From RHKX01 sp046330285 (GTDB taxonomy: Bacteria; Actinomycetota; Thermoleophilia; Solirubrobacterales; 70-9): a stretch of DNA of 64,000 bases. This document shows positions 45,001-53,078 of the stretch, in pieces (the first letter of the stretch is position 1; each line of letters starts with the position of its first letter). The stretch is taken from the NCBI GenBank assembly GCA_046330285.1, contig JAXLSX010000013.1:19433-83432 (forward strand), given 5' to 3'. Position numbers and translations under genes: made by a program. The notes beneath the pieces were generated by a model. The model saw nothing but the letters and a program-made list of their open reading frames with translations. It did not search any database and was not told the DNA's origin.

Positions 45001-46384
45001 TCAGCCTCGGGACCGACGCGACCGTGCCGAGGCCGCCCGGGTTGGTCAGGGTGATGTTCGTCCCGATGAAGTCGTCGGCGGTGAGGGAGTTCTCGCGCGT
45101 CTTGCGGATCAGCTCCTCGTACTTGGTGTGGAAAGCCTTGAAGTCCGCCTGATCCGCCGCCCTGATGCACGGGACCATGAGGCTCCGCGAGCCGTCCTTC
45201 TTCTCGATGTCGACGGCGATGCCGAGGTTGATCGCGCCGTGATCGACGACGTTCGGCTTCTCGTCGCGGATCTCGTAGCTGCGCGACATCGCGCGCCACT
45301 CCTTGCCCGCCTCGACGATCGCCCAGGCGATCAGGTGGGTGAAGGAGACCTTCATCCCGCGCTCCGACAGCGCCCCGTTCAGAGCCTTGCGCTTGGCGTC
45401 GAGGGTGTCGACGGCGAGCGTGCGGAAGGAGGTGGCGGTCGGGATCGACCTGCTCTCCTCCATCGCCTTCGCGAGCATCCCTGCGGGACCGCGGAGGACC
45501 TTCGCCTCGCCCTCGCTCGCGGCCGGCGCCGCGGCGGCTCCGTTGCCGCCCTCCTTTGCGGCGAGCACGTCGGCCTTCATGATCCGGCCGCCGGCGCCCG
45601 AACCGCTGACGGCACCGAGGTCGACGCCCTCGGCGGCGGCGATCCGCTTCGCGACGGGAGAAGCCTTGGCATCGCTGTCGACAGCGCCGTTGCCGGTCGC
45701 CGGAGCGTCCTCGGCGGAAGCCGCGGCCGACGGTGCCGATGCGCCGGCACCGGGCTGGAGTCGCGCGAGCGCTTGGCCCACCTTGACGACGTCGTCGGGC
45801 TCGACCAGCGTCTCGAGCACGGTTCCGCTGACCGGCGAAGGGACTTCGGCATCGACCTTGTCGGTCGAGACCTCGACGATCGTGTCGCCCTCGGCGACCT
45901 CGTCGCCGGCCTGCTTGTGCCATTCGAGGACGGTGCCCTCGGTGACCGACTCGCCCATCTCCGGCATCGTCAGCTCGACGGGCTCGCCGGCTTCGGCGCC
46001 GTCGCCGTCGGCGGCCTCACCGTCGCCTTCGCCCTGGTACTCGGCCTGAAGCGTTTCGGCGTCGCTGTCCTCGCCGATGTCGGCATCGCCCTCGCCGGCG
46101 GCCGTGGTCATGCTCGCCGAGGCGCCGTTGCCACCGCCCGGCTCGAGCTCGGCGAGCGCCTCGCCGATCTTGACCACGTCGTCGGGGTCCTTGAGGATCT
46201 TGGTCAGCGTCCCGGTCGCGGGCGAGGGAACCTCGGCGTCGACCTTGTCGGTCGAGACCTCGACCAGGGTCTCGCCCTCCTCGACGTGATCACCCTCCTG
46301 CTTGTGCCACTCGAGGACCGTTCCCTCGGTCACCGACTCGCCCATGGCGGGCATCTCGATCTGCACGGTCTCGGTGGCGGCCAT
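42053..46384 (-). CDS. fused 2-oxoglutarate dehydrogenase E2-E1 with two lipoyl domains
   Basis: 1443-residue multidomain enzyme of the TCA cycle. The order is lipoyl domain 1 (about 7-82, lipoyl Lys 47 in STDKVDAEV), an acidic linker, lipoyl domain 2 (about 136-212, Lys 176), a peripheral-subunit-binding domain (SPVAKRIAAAEGVDLGAV), an E2 succinyltransferase core (about 300-530, active-site DHRIIQG), then the thiamine-diphosphate E1 (about 570-1443) with GMAHRGRLSVLTH, GDAAFPGQG and QEEPANMGCWPSM. Mycobacterial Kgd and corynebacterial OdhA have the E2 core and E1 but lack lipoyl and binding domains. This version could carry out E1 and E2 chemistry alone and needs only E3. AGGGA precedes the ATG. 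Confidence 0.93.
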   Translation of the reverse strand: MAATETVQIEMPAMGESVTEGTVLEWHKQEGDHVEEGETLVEVSTDKVDAEVPSPATGTLTKILKDPDDVVKIGEALAELEPGGGNGASASMTTAAGEGDADIGEDSDAETLQAEYQGEGDGEAADGDGAEAGEPVELTMPEMGESVTEGTVLEWHKQAGDEVAEGDTIVEVSTDKVDAEVPSPVSGTVLETLVEPDDVVKVGQALARLQPGAGASAPSAAASAEDAPATGNGAVDSDAKASPVAKRIAAAEGVDLGAVSGSGAGGRIMKADVLAAKEGGNGAAAAPAASEGEAKVLRGPAGMLAKAMEESRSIPTATSFRTLAVDTLDAKRKALNGALSERGMKVSFTHLIAWAIVEAGKEWRAMSRSYEIRDEKPNVVDHGAINLGIAVDIEKKDGSRSLMVPCIRAADQADFKAFHTKYEELIRKTRENSLTADDFIGTNITLTNPGGLGTVASVPRLMTGQGTIVATGSIAYPPEWSNSLPERLKTLGVSKVMTMTSTYDHRIIQGAESGSFLRRIDELLTGNDEFYENVARSLGVEPSTVTKAHPASASAPPLAAASTTTAPPSSVQAPPSEELLQAVQAATSLLKAYRTHGHLSATLNPLGGDGKGDPALEPKNLNLTPELMGQIPASILRIGVPGETLLDALPRMRDAYCGTIGYQIEHLSSHQQRVWLREMIETGAHRKPLDKTEKRSLLRRLIEVFEFERFLQKAYLGQKMFSIEGLDATVPMIDELATIARKDGGEQVVIGMAHRGRLSVLTHNLGRSLESIMAEFEGAKALDAVKRTDALRHGGTGDVKYHHGAEGLFESPEGDVRMRLYPNPSHLEFVDPVVTGGARAAQTEHAGPQMHHDTKVAVPLLLHGDAAFPGQGVVAETLNLQSLEGYATGGTIHIIQDNQVGFTTDPKDGRSTPYAADMAKGFNVPIIHVNADDVENCIAAIRLAMAYRAKFARDVVIDLIGYRRYGHNETDEPAYTQPEQAAKIKKHPPISELYAKKLTDEGTVTIEEVGADGDERREELSGILKSLRSKIEAGEFEDPTITGGTGELDRSKSPAVETKVSEKRIRTLNEELIRFPDSFTVHRKLRKPLDRRVEILDDGPIEFAHAEALAFASLLTEGTHIRLTGQDTRRGTFSNRHLVLHDEKTGLTYAPIQNLSGALAPFEIHNSPLSENAALGFEYGYAAASPESLILWEAQFGDFDNSAQVIIDQFIAAGESKWGQTTRLTLLLPHGYEGAGPEHSSARIERFLQLGAEGNMRLANPTTAAQYFHLLRRQARIKKARPMVVFTPKGLLRLGDAASKLSDLTEGTFKYVIDDPNASQRRDEIKRLLLCSGRVYYDLEGHDRRADATSVAIARTELIYPFPKSYIAELVAGYPNLEEVVWVQEEPANMGCWPSMRWRLPEAIETDVPVRYVGRPERASPSEGYPAAHRTEQERIVLTALTA

Positions 46385-46509
46385 TTCCCTGCTAACGCGT
46401 GTCGCTGGCGCTGATCACTAGGAGGCCTCGGAGTGTATGCGTACGCCGAGGTCGGCGCGCTTCGTATCGATCGTGACATGAGACAGGCTTCTCTGGCACA
46501 CTGGGACCG

Positions 46510-47784
46510 ATGAAGCGTGGGGTGCTTCCAGTGGCCGCGATCGCAGTGCTCGCGCTGCTGCTGCCGGGAGCCGCCGGGGCCGCCACGGACACCTTCACCA
46601 CGCCCGGGAGCTACGACTGGACGGTGCCCGCGGGAGTCGACAGCGCCACCTTCACCGTCGTCGGCGCGCGCGGCGGCGCCAGCGCGAGCAGCGACGGCGG
46701 TCTCGGCGGCCTGGTGACGGCGACCCTGTCGGTCACTCCCGGCGAGACGCTCAAGGTCACGGTCGGTGGCGCCGGCGCCGACACCCCCGCGATCGCCGGT
46801 GGCTTCAACGGCGGTGGTCTCGCCGGATCGCAGACCTGCGTGATCCCGCCCTCGACCAAGTACTGCAACGGGGGCGGGGGCGGCGGAGCCTCCGACGTCC
46901 GCCGCGGCGGCAACGCTCTCACCGACAGGGTCCTCGTCGCCGGGGGCGGCGGCGGTGCAGGAGGACGCAGCGCCGACGGGTGCCTCGGCGACGGCTGCGT
47001 GCCGGCGACGGCGCGCGGAGGCGGCGACGGCGGAGGCGGCGGCAACCCCGGTTTCAACGGCTCCAACGGTGCGAACGGGGGATCGGAGGTCGAGATCCCG
47101 AACTCGGGCGGGTGCGGCGGCGGAGGCGCCACCGGGGCGGCGCCGGGAGCCGCGGGAGGCACCGTTCCGGGGATGTGCACAGGCCTGTCCGGGAACATCT
47201 CGGGGGGGTCCTCCGGCGTCGGCGGCAGGGGCGGCGACGCCGCCGGTGGGGGCAGCGGCGGCGGCGGAGGCGGGGGCTGGTTCGGCGGCGGCGGCGGATC
47301 GGGGGCCAGCGCCGTCGGTGCCCGCGGCGGGGGCGGAGGCGGGGGCGGAGGCAGCAACTTCGTGACTCCTTCGGCCACCGGCGTGACCTCCACCTCGGGG
47401 GCCGGCGACGGCGACGGCTACGTGACGATCACCTACGGCGGCGCTCCACCTTCACCACCGGAGATCGCGCTGTCGGGCAGCAAGTTGCAGAGGCTCGGCG
47501 GCAAGGTGGTCATCAATGCGAAGGCGATCTCGGAGCCGACCGACTTCGAGGCGACGGGGTCGGTGAAGGTCCCCGGTCCCGACCAGGTCCTGAAGCCGGC
47601 GCATGGCTCGGCCGCGACGGGGGCGAAGGTCACGCTGGAGCTGAAGATCTCGAAGCAGTCGCGAAGGAAGATCGAGAAGGCCCTGAAGCAGGGCAAGGAT
47701 CCGGTCGCGGAGCTCGAGGTGACCGGCACCGACGCCGACGGGGACGAGACGACTCTCACCCGGTCGGTCAAGATCCGCAAGTAG
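46510..47784 (+). CDS. secreted glycine-rich protein
   Basis: 424 residues. A signal peptide (about 1-24, cleavage near AGAA) is followed by a short beta region (DTFTTPGSYDWTVPAGVDSA). Residues about 50-300 are extremely Gly-rich, with repeated GGGGG runs separated by Ser/Ala/Asn and six or more Cys (for example SADGCLGDGC). This recalls the glycine-rich domain seen in ALK/LTK receptors and bacterial cell-surface proteins. The C-terminal 110 residues form a separate beta domain (PPEIALSGSKLQRLGGKVVI) without Gly runs. Role unknown; probably a cell-surface or matrix protein. No anchor seen. Confidence 0.8.
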   Translation: MKRGVLPVAAIAVLALLLPGAAGAATDTFTTPGSYDWTVPAGVDSATFTVVGARGGASASSDGGLGGLVTATLSVTPGETLKVTVGGAGADTPAIAGGFNGGGLAGSQTCVIPPSTKYCNGGGGGGASDVRRGGNALTDRVLVAGGGGGAGGRSADGCLGDGCVPATARGGGDGGGGGNPGFNGSNGANGGSEVEIPNSGGCGGGGATGAAPGAAGGTVPGMCTGLSGNISGGSSGVGGRGGDAAGGGSGGGGGGGWFGGGGGSGASAVGARGGGGGGGGGSNFVTPSATGVTSTSGAGDGDGYVTITYGGAPPSPPEIALSGSKLQRLGGKVVINAKAISEPTDFEATGSVKVPGPDQVLKPAHGSAATGAKVTLELKISKQSRRKIEKALKQGKDPVAELEVTGTDADGDETTLTRSVKIRK

Positions 47785-47799
47785 GAGCGGCCTCGGGCC

Positions 47800-49230
47800 T
47801 CAGTCGCGCTGGTCGCCGAAGCGCGCGATCGCTTCCTCGCGCGAGTCGCGGAGGTCGACGAGCGGCTCCGGGTAGTCGCTCCCGACGACGCACCCCGCCT
47901 CCTCCTGCACGTCGTCCGGTGCGTCCCAGGGAGTCGCCAGATGTTCGTCGGGAAGCTCGCGGACCTCGGGCACCCAGCGCCGGACGTACTCGCCGTCGGG
48001 ATCGAAGCGCTGCTGCTGGCGGACCGGGTTGAAGACCCGGAAGTAGGGCTGCGGATCGACCCCGACCGACGCCGACCACTGCCAGTTGCCGTTGTTCTGC
48101 GACTCGTCGCCGTCGAGCAGGTGATGCATGAAGTGGGACTCGCCCTCGCGCCAGTCGATCATCAGGTTCTTCGTCAGGTACGAGGCGACCGCCATCCGGA
48201 CCCGGTTGTGCATCCAGCCCTCGGCGAGCAGCTGTCGCATCCCGGCGTCGATCCACGGCACGCCGGTCCGGCCCTCCTTCCAGGCGGCGAGCGAGTCGGG
48301 GTCGTCGTTCCAGCGCATCCCGCGGAAGCGCTCGTCGTACTCCTCGGTCCGGTTACCGGGGAAGTGGCGGATCACGTTCAGGTAGAAGTCGCGCCAGCAG
48401 ACCTGCCGGCGCAGGGCCTTCGCCCCCTCGCTGCGCTTCGCGGCGATCAGGGTCTCGAGCTCGCGGGCGGAGATCGTCCCGAAGTGGAGCGGCGGCGACA
48501 GTCGCGTGGTCCGGTCGGGACCGGGGTGGTCGCGCATCTCCTTGTAGTCGGAGCAGCCTTCGACGGCCTTCCGCATCCGCTCGCGACCGCGTTCCTCTCC
48601 CGGCCCGTCCGCCTCTGCTATCCGCTTCGCCGTCGCATCGATGTTCATGTCGCTCTCGCTCGCGGGCCGGCCCGCCTCGAGCTTCGATGCGCCGGCGGGC
48701 GGCGACAGCTTTCGCGGCTTCGCCGCGCTGTCGCGGCGGGGCGCGTTCAGCCACGCCTTGTAGAACGGGGTGAAGACGCGGAAGGGGCCGCCTTCGCCGG
48801 TCGTTATCTGCGCTGGCTCGGCGCAGGTCAGCCCGCTGTGGCCGACGAGCTCGCGATCGTCGCCGGCGAGCGCCGTCTCGACCGCTTGATCGCGGCGGCG
48901 GGAATGGACGGTGTGGTCCCGGTTGACGTGCACCCTCGCGGCGCCGATCTCGGCGGCCAGCCGCGGGATCTCCCGGGCCGGGTCGCCGTGCCGGTAGTGG
49001 AGCCGCGATCCCGCCGCCTTCAGGTTCTCGTCGAGCTCGCGCAGCGACGCCAGCAGGTACGCGTTGCGGTTCGGGGAACCGTGGCGGCCGGTCGCCAGCC
49101 CCGGCTCGAAGCAGAACACCGCGACGACTCCGTCCCGGGCCTCGGCGGCGGCCGCCAGGGCCGGGTTGTCGGTCATCCGCAGGTCGCGGCGGAACCAGAC
49201 GATCGCGGGGCCGGCGTTTGCGCTGCTCAT
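47800..49230 (-). CDS. phrB: deoxyribodipyrimidine photolyase
   Basis: 476-residue light-driven DNA repair enzyme. The N-terminal antenna-binding domain starts IVWFRRDLRMTDNPAL, diagnostic of the cryptochrome/photolyase family. The FAD domain has LCW-like QVCWRDFYLNV, TGVPWIDAGMRQLLAEGWMH with NRVRM, and GNWQWSASVGVDPQPYFR. These fit class I CPD photolyases rather than cryptochromes, though 6-4 specificity cannot be excluded. It is divergent from the acyl-CoA reductase gene. Confidence 0.92.
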   Translation of the reverse strand: MSSANAGPAIVWFRRDLRMTDNPALAAAAEARDGVVAVFCFEPGLATGRHGSPNRNAYLLASLRELDENLKAAGSRLHYRHGDPAREIPRLAAEIGAARVHVNRDHTVHSRRRDQAVETALAGDDRELVGHSGLTCAEPAQITTGEGGPFRVFTPFYKAWLNAPRRDSAAKPRKLSPPAGASKLEAGRPASESDMNIDATAKRIAEADGPGEERGRERMRKAVEGCSDYKEMRDHPGPDRTTRLSPPLHFGTISARELETLIAAKRSEGAKALRRQVCWRDFYLNVIRHFPGNRTEEYDERFRGMRWNDDPDSLAAWKEGRTGVPWIDAGMRQLLAEGWMHNRVRMAVASYLTKNLMIDWREGESHFMHHLLDGDESQNNGNWQWSASVGVDPQPYFRVFNPVRQQQRFDPDGEYVRRWVPEVRELPDEHLATPWDAPDDVQEEAGCVVGSDYPEPLVDLRDSREEAIARFGDQRD

Positions 49231-49343
49231 GAGGGACCGTATGCCCGCATGAACGGCGGGCGAAGCATCGCCGTTGCACCCGCCGGCCCATCTTCAGCGT
49301 GTAGGGTCCGGTCGGCTTTTCGCGACTTCGGAGGGAACTGAGA

Positions 49344-51482
49344 ATGGCGTACTTCGTCACCGGCGCAACCGGCTTCATCGGCCGCAATCTGGTCGAGCTG
49401 CTGCTCGAGCGCGAGGGAACGATCTACGTGCTCGTCCGCGAGGGCTCCCAGGGCCGTCTCGCCGAGCTCCGTAACCGCTGGGGCGTCGACGAGGAGCGCG
49501 TCGTCGGGATCGTCGGAGACCTCTCGCAGCGCCGCCTCGGCGTCTCCGAGGCCGACGTCGAGCGGCTCAAGGGGAACGTCGATCACCTCTTCCATCTCGC
49601 CGCCATCTATGACATGAAGGCGGACGCGGAGTCGCAGCGGATCGCCAACGTCGAAGGCACCCGCCACATGGTCGAGCTCGCCGAGGCCGTCGACGCCGGC
49701 CGGGTCCACATGGTCAGCTCGATCGCCGCCGCCGGCCTCTACAAGGGGACCTGGCGCGAGGACATGTTCGACGAGGCCCAGAACCTCGACACGAATCCCT
49801 ACTTCCGGACCAAGCACGAGTCCGAGAAGGTCGTGCGCGAGGAGTGCGCGCGCCCGTGGCGCGTCTACCGCCCGGGGATCGTCGTCGGTAACTCCGAGAC
49901 CGGCGAGATGGACAAGATCGACGGTCCCTACTACTTCTTCAAGCTGATCCGCCGGATCCGTCAGGTCGTCCCGGCCTGGATGCCGATGCCGGGCGTCGAG
50001 GGGCGCGAGATCAACATCGTCCCGGTCGATTTCGTCGTCAAGGCGATGGACCACATCGGCCACCTCGACGGCCTCGACGGGCGCGCCTTCAGCCTCACCG
50101 ATCCCGACCCGCTGAGCGCCGGCGAGGTGATCGACGTCTTTGCCCGAGCCGCGCACGCGCCGCAGTCGACGGTGCGGGCGCCGGCGTCGACGACGGAGGC
50201 GCTCGGGCCGCTCCTCGGCGTCGCCCTCGGGAACGTGCCGTTCGCCAACGCCCTGACCGATCGCGCTCTCGACGACTTCGGGATTCCGCGGTCGGTGCTG
50301 ATGTATCTGAACTACCCGACCCATTTCGACTCGCGCCGGACCCAGGCAGCCCTGGCCGGCACCGGGATCAAGGTGCCGCCGCTGGAGGCGTACGCGGGCA
50401 AGCTCTGGGACTACTGGGCGCGGCATCTCGACCCCGACCTTTACCGGGACAACACGCTCGTCGGCGCCGCCAAGGGCCGGGCCGGGATCTTCGGCGGCGT
50501 CGCCCAGATCCTCGAGCATCAGATCCCCGACGAGATCGTCCGCTTCGGCCGCCGCCTGCAGGGGAACGCGTCGCTCGAGAAGGAGGTCAGCGGCAAGGTC
50601 GTGCTCGTCACCGGCGCCTCCTCGGGCATCGGCAAGTCGGCGGCGATGAAGATCGCCGACGCCGGCGGGATCGTCCTGCTGGTCGCCCGGACCCCGGAGA
50701 AGCTCGAGGAGACGCGCGATCAGATCACCGACGGCGGCGGCATCGCCCACATCCATCAATGCGACCTCTCCGATGTAGACGACATCGACCGGATGGCGGA
50801 GGAGGTGCTCGAACAGCACGGCAACGTCGACGTGCTGATCAACAACGCCGGCCGGTCGATCCGGCGCTCGATCGCCCTCTCCTACGACCGCTTCCACGAC
50901 TTCGAGCGGACGATGCAGCTCAACTACTTCGGCCCGGTGCGGCTGATCCTGCGGCTGTTGCCGACGATGCGGCAGCGGCGCTCCGGCCAGATCATCAACG
51001 TCAGCTCGATCGGCGTGCAGACGAACATGCCGCGCTTCTCGGCCTACGTCGCGTCGAAGTCGGCGCTGGACGCGTTCTCGCGCTGCATCGCCTCGGAGAT
51101 CATCGACGACAAGGTCAACATCACGACCATCCACATGCCGCTGGTGCGGACGCCGATGATCGCCCCGACGAAGATGTACGACCGGTTCCCGACGATCACG
51201 CCGGACGAGGCCGCGGACATGCTCTGCGACGCGATCATCTTCAAGCCGAAGCGGATCGCGACGCCGGTCGGGACCCTCGGGCAGATCCTTTACGCGATCA
51301 ACCCGAAGTCGATCGACTACATCCTCAACAGCGCCTACCACATGTTCCCGGACTCGGCCGCGGCAAAGGGGAGCAAGAAGAAGGACCCCGGCGCGTCCGA
51401 GTCACGCGGCACCACGACCGACGAACAGGCCAACAACCAGCAGCTCGCGTTCGCGTATCTGATGCGCGGCATGCACTGGTAG
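49344..51482 (+). CDS. alcohol-forming fatty acyl-CoA reductase, two-domain SDR
   Basis: 712-residue protein with an N-terminal extended-SDR/NAD-binding_4 domain (GATGFIGRNLVELLLE near residue 7; RTKHESEKVV with the Tyr/Lys region; GPYYFFKLI) and a C-terminal classical SDR domain (GASSGIGKSAAMK about residue 424; NNAGRSIRR; SAYVASKSALDAFSRC). The full architecture and many segments match, from memory, the Marinobacter Maqu_2507 and mycobacterial FcrA-type reductases that convert fatty acyl-CoA via aldehyde to fatty alcohol. The start is ATG 49344 with GGAGGG upstream. First gene of a lipid cluster, 16 nt before the GMC oxidoreductase. Confidence 0.9.
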   Translation: MAYFVTGATGFIGRNLVELLLEREGTIYVLVREGSQGRLAELRNRWGVDEERVVGIVGDLSQRRLGVSEADVERLKGNVDHLFHLAAIYDMKADAESQRIANVEGTRHMVELAEAVDAGRVHMVSSIAAAGLYKGTWREDMFDEAQNLDTNPYFRTKHESEKVVREECARPWRVYRPGIVVGNSETGEMDKIDGPYYFFKLIRRIRQVVPAWMPMPGVEGREINIVPVDFVVKAMDHIGHLDGLDGRAFSLTDPDPLSAGEVIDVFARAAHAPQSTVRAPASTTEALGPLLGVALGNVPFANALTDRALDDFGIPRSVLMYLNYPTHFDSRRTQAALAGTGIKVPPLEAYAGKLWDYWARHLDPDLYRDNTLVGAAKGRAGIFGGVAQILEHQIPDEIVRFGRRLQGNASLEKEVSGKVVLVTGASSGIGKSAAMKIADAGGIVLLVARTPEKLEETRDQITDGGGIAHIHQCDLSDVDDIDRMAEEVLEQHGNVDVLINNAGRSIRRSIALSYDRFHDFERTMQLNYFGPVRLILRLLPTMRQRRSGQIINVSSIGVQTNMPRFSAYVASKSALDAFSRCIASEIIDDKVNITTIHMPLVRTPMIAPTKMYDRFPTITPDEAADMLCDAIIFKPKRIATPVGTLGQILYAINPKSIDYILNSAYHMFPDSAAAKGSKKKDPGASESRGTTTDEQANNQQLAFAYLMRGMHW

Positions 51483-51498
51483 CGCCGCCGGTACGCCG

Positions 51499-53070
51499 GT
51501 GCGAGCCGCGCCCGGGTTCGACTGCGACGTCGCCGTCGTCGGCAGCGGCTTCGGCGGTGCGGCGAGCGCGCTGAGGCTCGCCGAGCGGGGGCTCGACGTC
51601 GTCGTCCTCGAGCGGGGCCGCCGGCTCTCGCCCGCCGACATCGAGGCCGGGCGGCGCGACCCTCTGAAGCTGCTCTGGGACCCGAAGCTCGGGCTGCGCC
51701 GCGGCTACTTCTGGCAGCGGTTCTTCCGCGACGTCGGGATCATCGGCGCCACCGGCGTCGGCGGCGGCAGCATCGTCTGGGGCGCCGTCCTGCTCGAGCC
51801 GCCGGAGCGCTTCTACGCCGATCCCGCCTGGTCCGGGCTGGCCGACTGGCGCGGTGAGCTCGCCCCGCATCTCGAGACGGCGGCGCGGATGCTCGGGCGG
51901 ACGACGAACCCGCATCTCGGCGCGATGGACGAGCACCTCCGGGCGGCCGCGGCCGCCGTCGGCGCCGCCGACACGTTCGGGCCGGTTCCGCTCGGAATCC
52001 ACTTCGGCGACGGCCCCGGCCGGCGTTCGCCCGATCCGTTCTTCGGCGGCGAGGGCCCGGAGCGGGCCGGCTGCATGCTCTGCGGCGGCTGCCTCGCCGG
52101 GTGTCCCTACGGGGCGAAGAACACGCTCGATCTCAACTACCTCCACCTCGCCGAGCGCCGCGGCGCTCGGATCATGGCCGAGCACGACGTGACCGCGCTC
52201 GAGCCGCTCGCCGGCGGGGGCTACGAGGTGCGGATCGCGTCGCAGGGCCGCCCCTCGGCGCTGCGCGCTCGCCGGGTGGTGCTGGCGGCGGGGGTCCTCG
52301 GCACGCTGGAGCTCCTGCTCCGGTGCCGCGACGAGCTCGGCACCCTCCCGGACCTCTCGCCGCGCCTCGGCAAGGCGGTCCGGACCAACAGCGAGGCCGT
52401 CACGGCGGTCATGCAACCACCCGGCGACGACCTCAGCCGCGGGCCCTCGATCTCCTCCGACTTCCATCCCGACGAGCGCACCCACGTGACCCAGAACCGC
52501 TACGTCGGCGGCGGTCACATGCGGTGGATGCTCGGACCGCTCGTCGACGGCGTCGATCCCGCCCAGCGCCGCCGTGACGTCGTCGCCGCAATCGCCCGCT
52601 CGCCGTTCCGCCAGCTCCGCCTCGCCGGCACGCGCGACCTCGAGCAGCGGCTGACCGCGCTGACGGTGATGCAGGACGTCGAGAGCGAGATCGAGTTCCG
52701 CCTCGACCGCTCGCCGCTCCGGCCCTGGCGGCGGGTGCTGCGCAGCCGCGCCGTGCCGGGGCGCCGGCCACCGAGCTATCTCGCGATCGCCAATCGCGTC
52801 ACCCGCGAGTTCGCCGCCGCCTCCGGGGGCCGTCCGCTCAACCTCCTGCCCGAGAGCGCCGGCGGGCTCTCGATCACCGCTCACGTCCTCGGCGGCGCCG
52901 CGATCGGAGCCGACCCGGGGTCGGGCGTCGTCGACGCTCGCCACGAGGCCTACGGCCACCCCGACCTCTACGTCGCCGATGCGAGCGCGATCCCGGCGAA
53001 CCTCGGCGTCAACCCGAGTCTCACGATCACGGCGCTGGCCGAGCGCTTCTCGGCTTCGTTCCCGGCCTGA
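51499..53070 (+). CDS. GMC-family FAD oxidoreductase with a Cys cluster
   Basis: 523 residues from GTG 51499. FAD-binding VVGSGFGGAASALRLAE is near residue 14, and C-terminal VADASAIPANLGVNPSLTI is the GMC/cholesterol-oxidase signature. An insert CMLCGGCLAGCPYGAKNT (about 194-211) has four Cys in CxxCxxxxxC-like spacing, suggesting metal or Fe-S binding as in long-chain alcohol oxidases and some dehydrogenases. Following the fatty alcohol-forming reductase, a fatty alcohol or sterol substrate is plausible but unproven. It is convergent with the next gene, 8 nt apart. Confidence 0.85.
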   Translation: MRAAPGFDCDVAVVGSGFGGAASALRLAERGLDVVVLERGRRLSPADIEAGRRDPLKLLWDPKLGLRRGYFWQRFFRDVGIIGATGVGGGSIVWGAVLLEPPERFYADPAWSGLADWRGELAPHLETAARMLGRTTNPHLGAMDEHLRAAAAAVGAADTFGPVPLGIHFGDGPGRRSPDPFFGGEGPERAGCMLCGGCLAGCPYGAKNTLDLNYLHLAERRGARIMAEHDVTALEPLAGGGYEVRIASQGRPSALRARRVVLAAGVLGTLELLLRCRDELGTLPDLSPRLGKAVRTNSEAVTAVMQPPGDDLSRGPSISSDFHPDERTHVTQNRYVGGGHMRWMLGPLVDGVDPAQRRRDVVAAIARSPFRQLRLAGTRDLEQRLTALTVMQDVESEIEFRLDRSPLRPWRRVLRSRAVPGRRPPSYLAIANRVTREFAAASGGRPLNLLPESAGGLSITAHVLGGAAIGADPGSGVVDARHEAYGHPDLYVADASAIPANLGVNPSLTITALAERFSASFPA

Positions 53071-53078
53071 CCGGGGCG

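Noticed and set aside
46860..47350. GGC/GGG-rich tandem repeats as a CRISPR or satellite
   Set aside because: They are in-frame glycine codons with irregular spacing.
46611..47393. Proline-rich antisense frame opposite the glycine-rich gene
   Set aside because: Pro runs are simply the reverse complement of Gly codons; the sense frame has a signal peptide and the antisense has no supported start.
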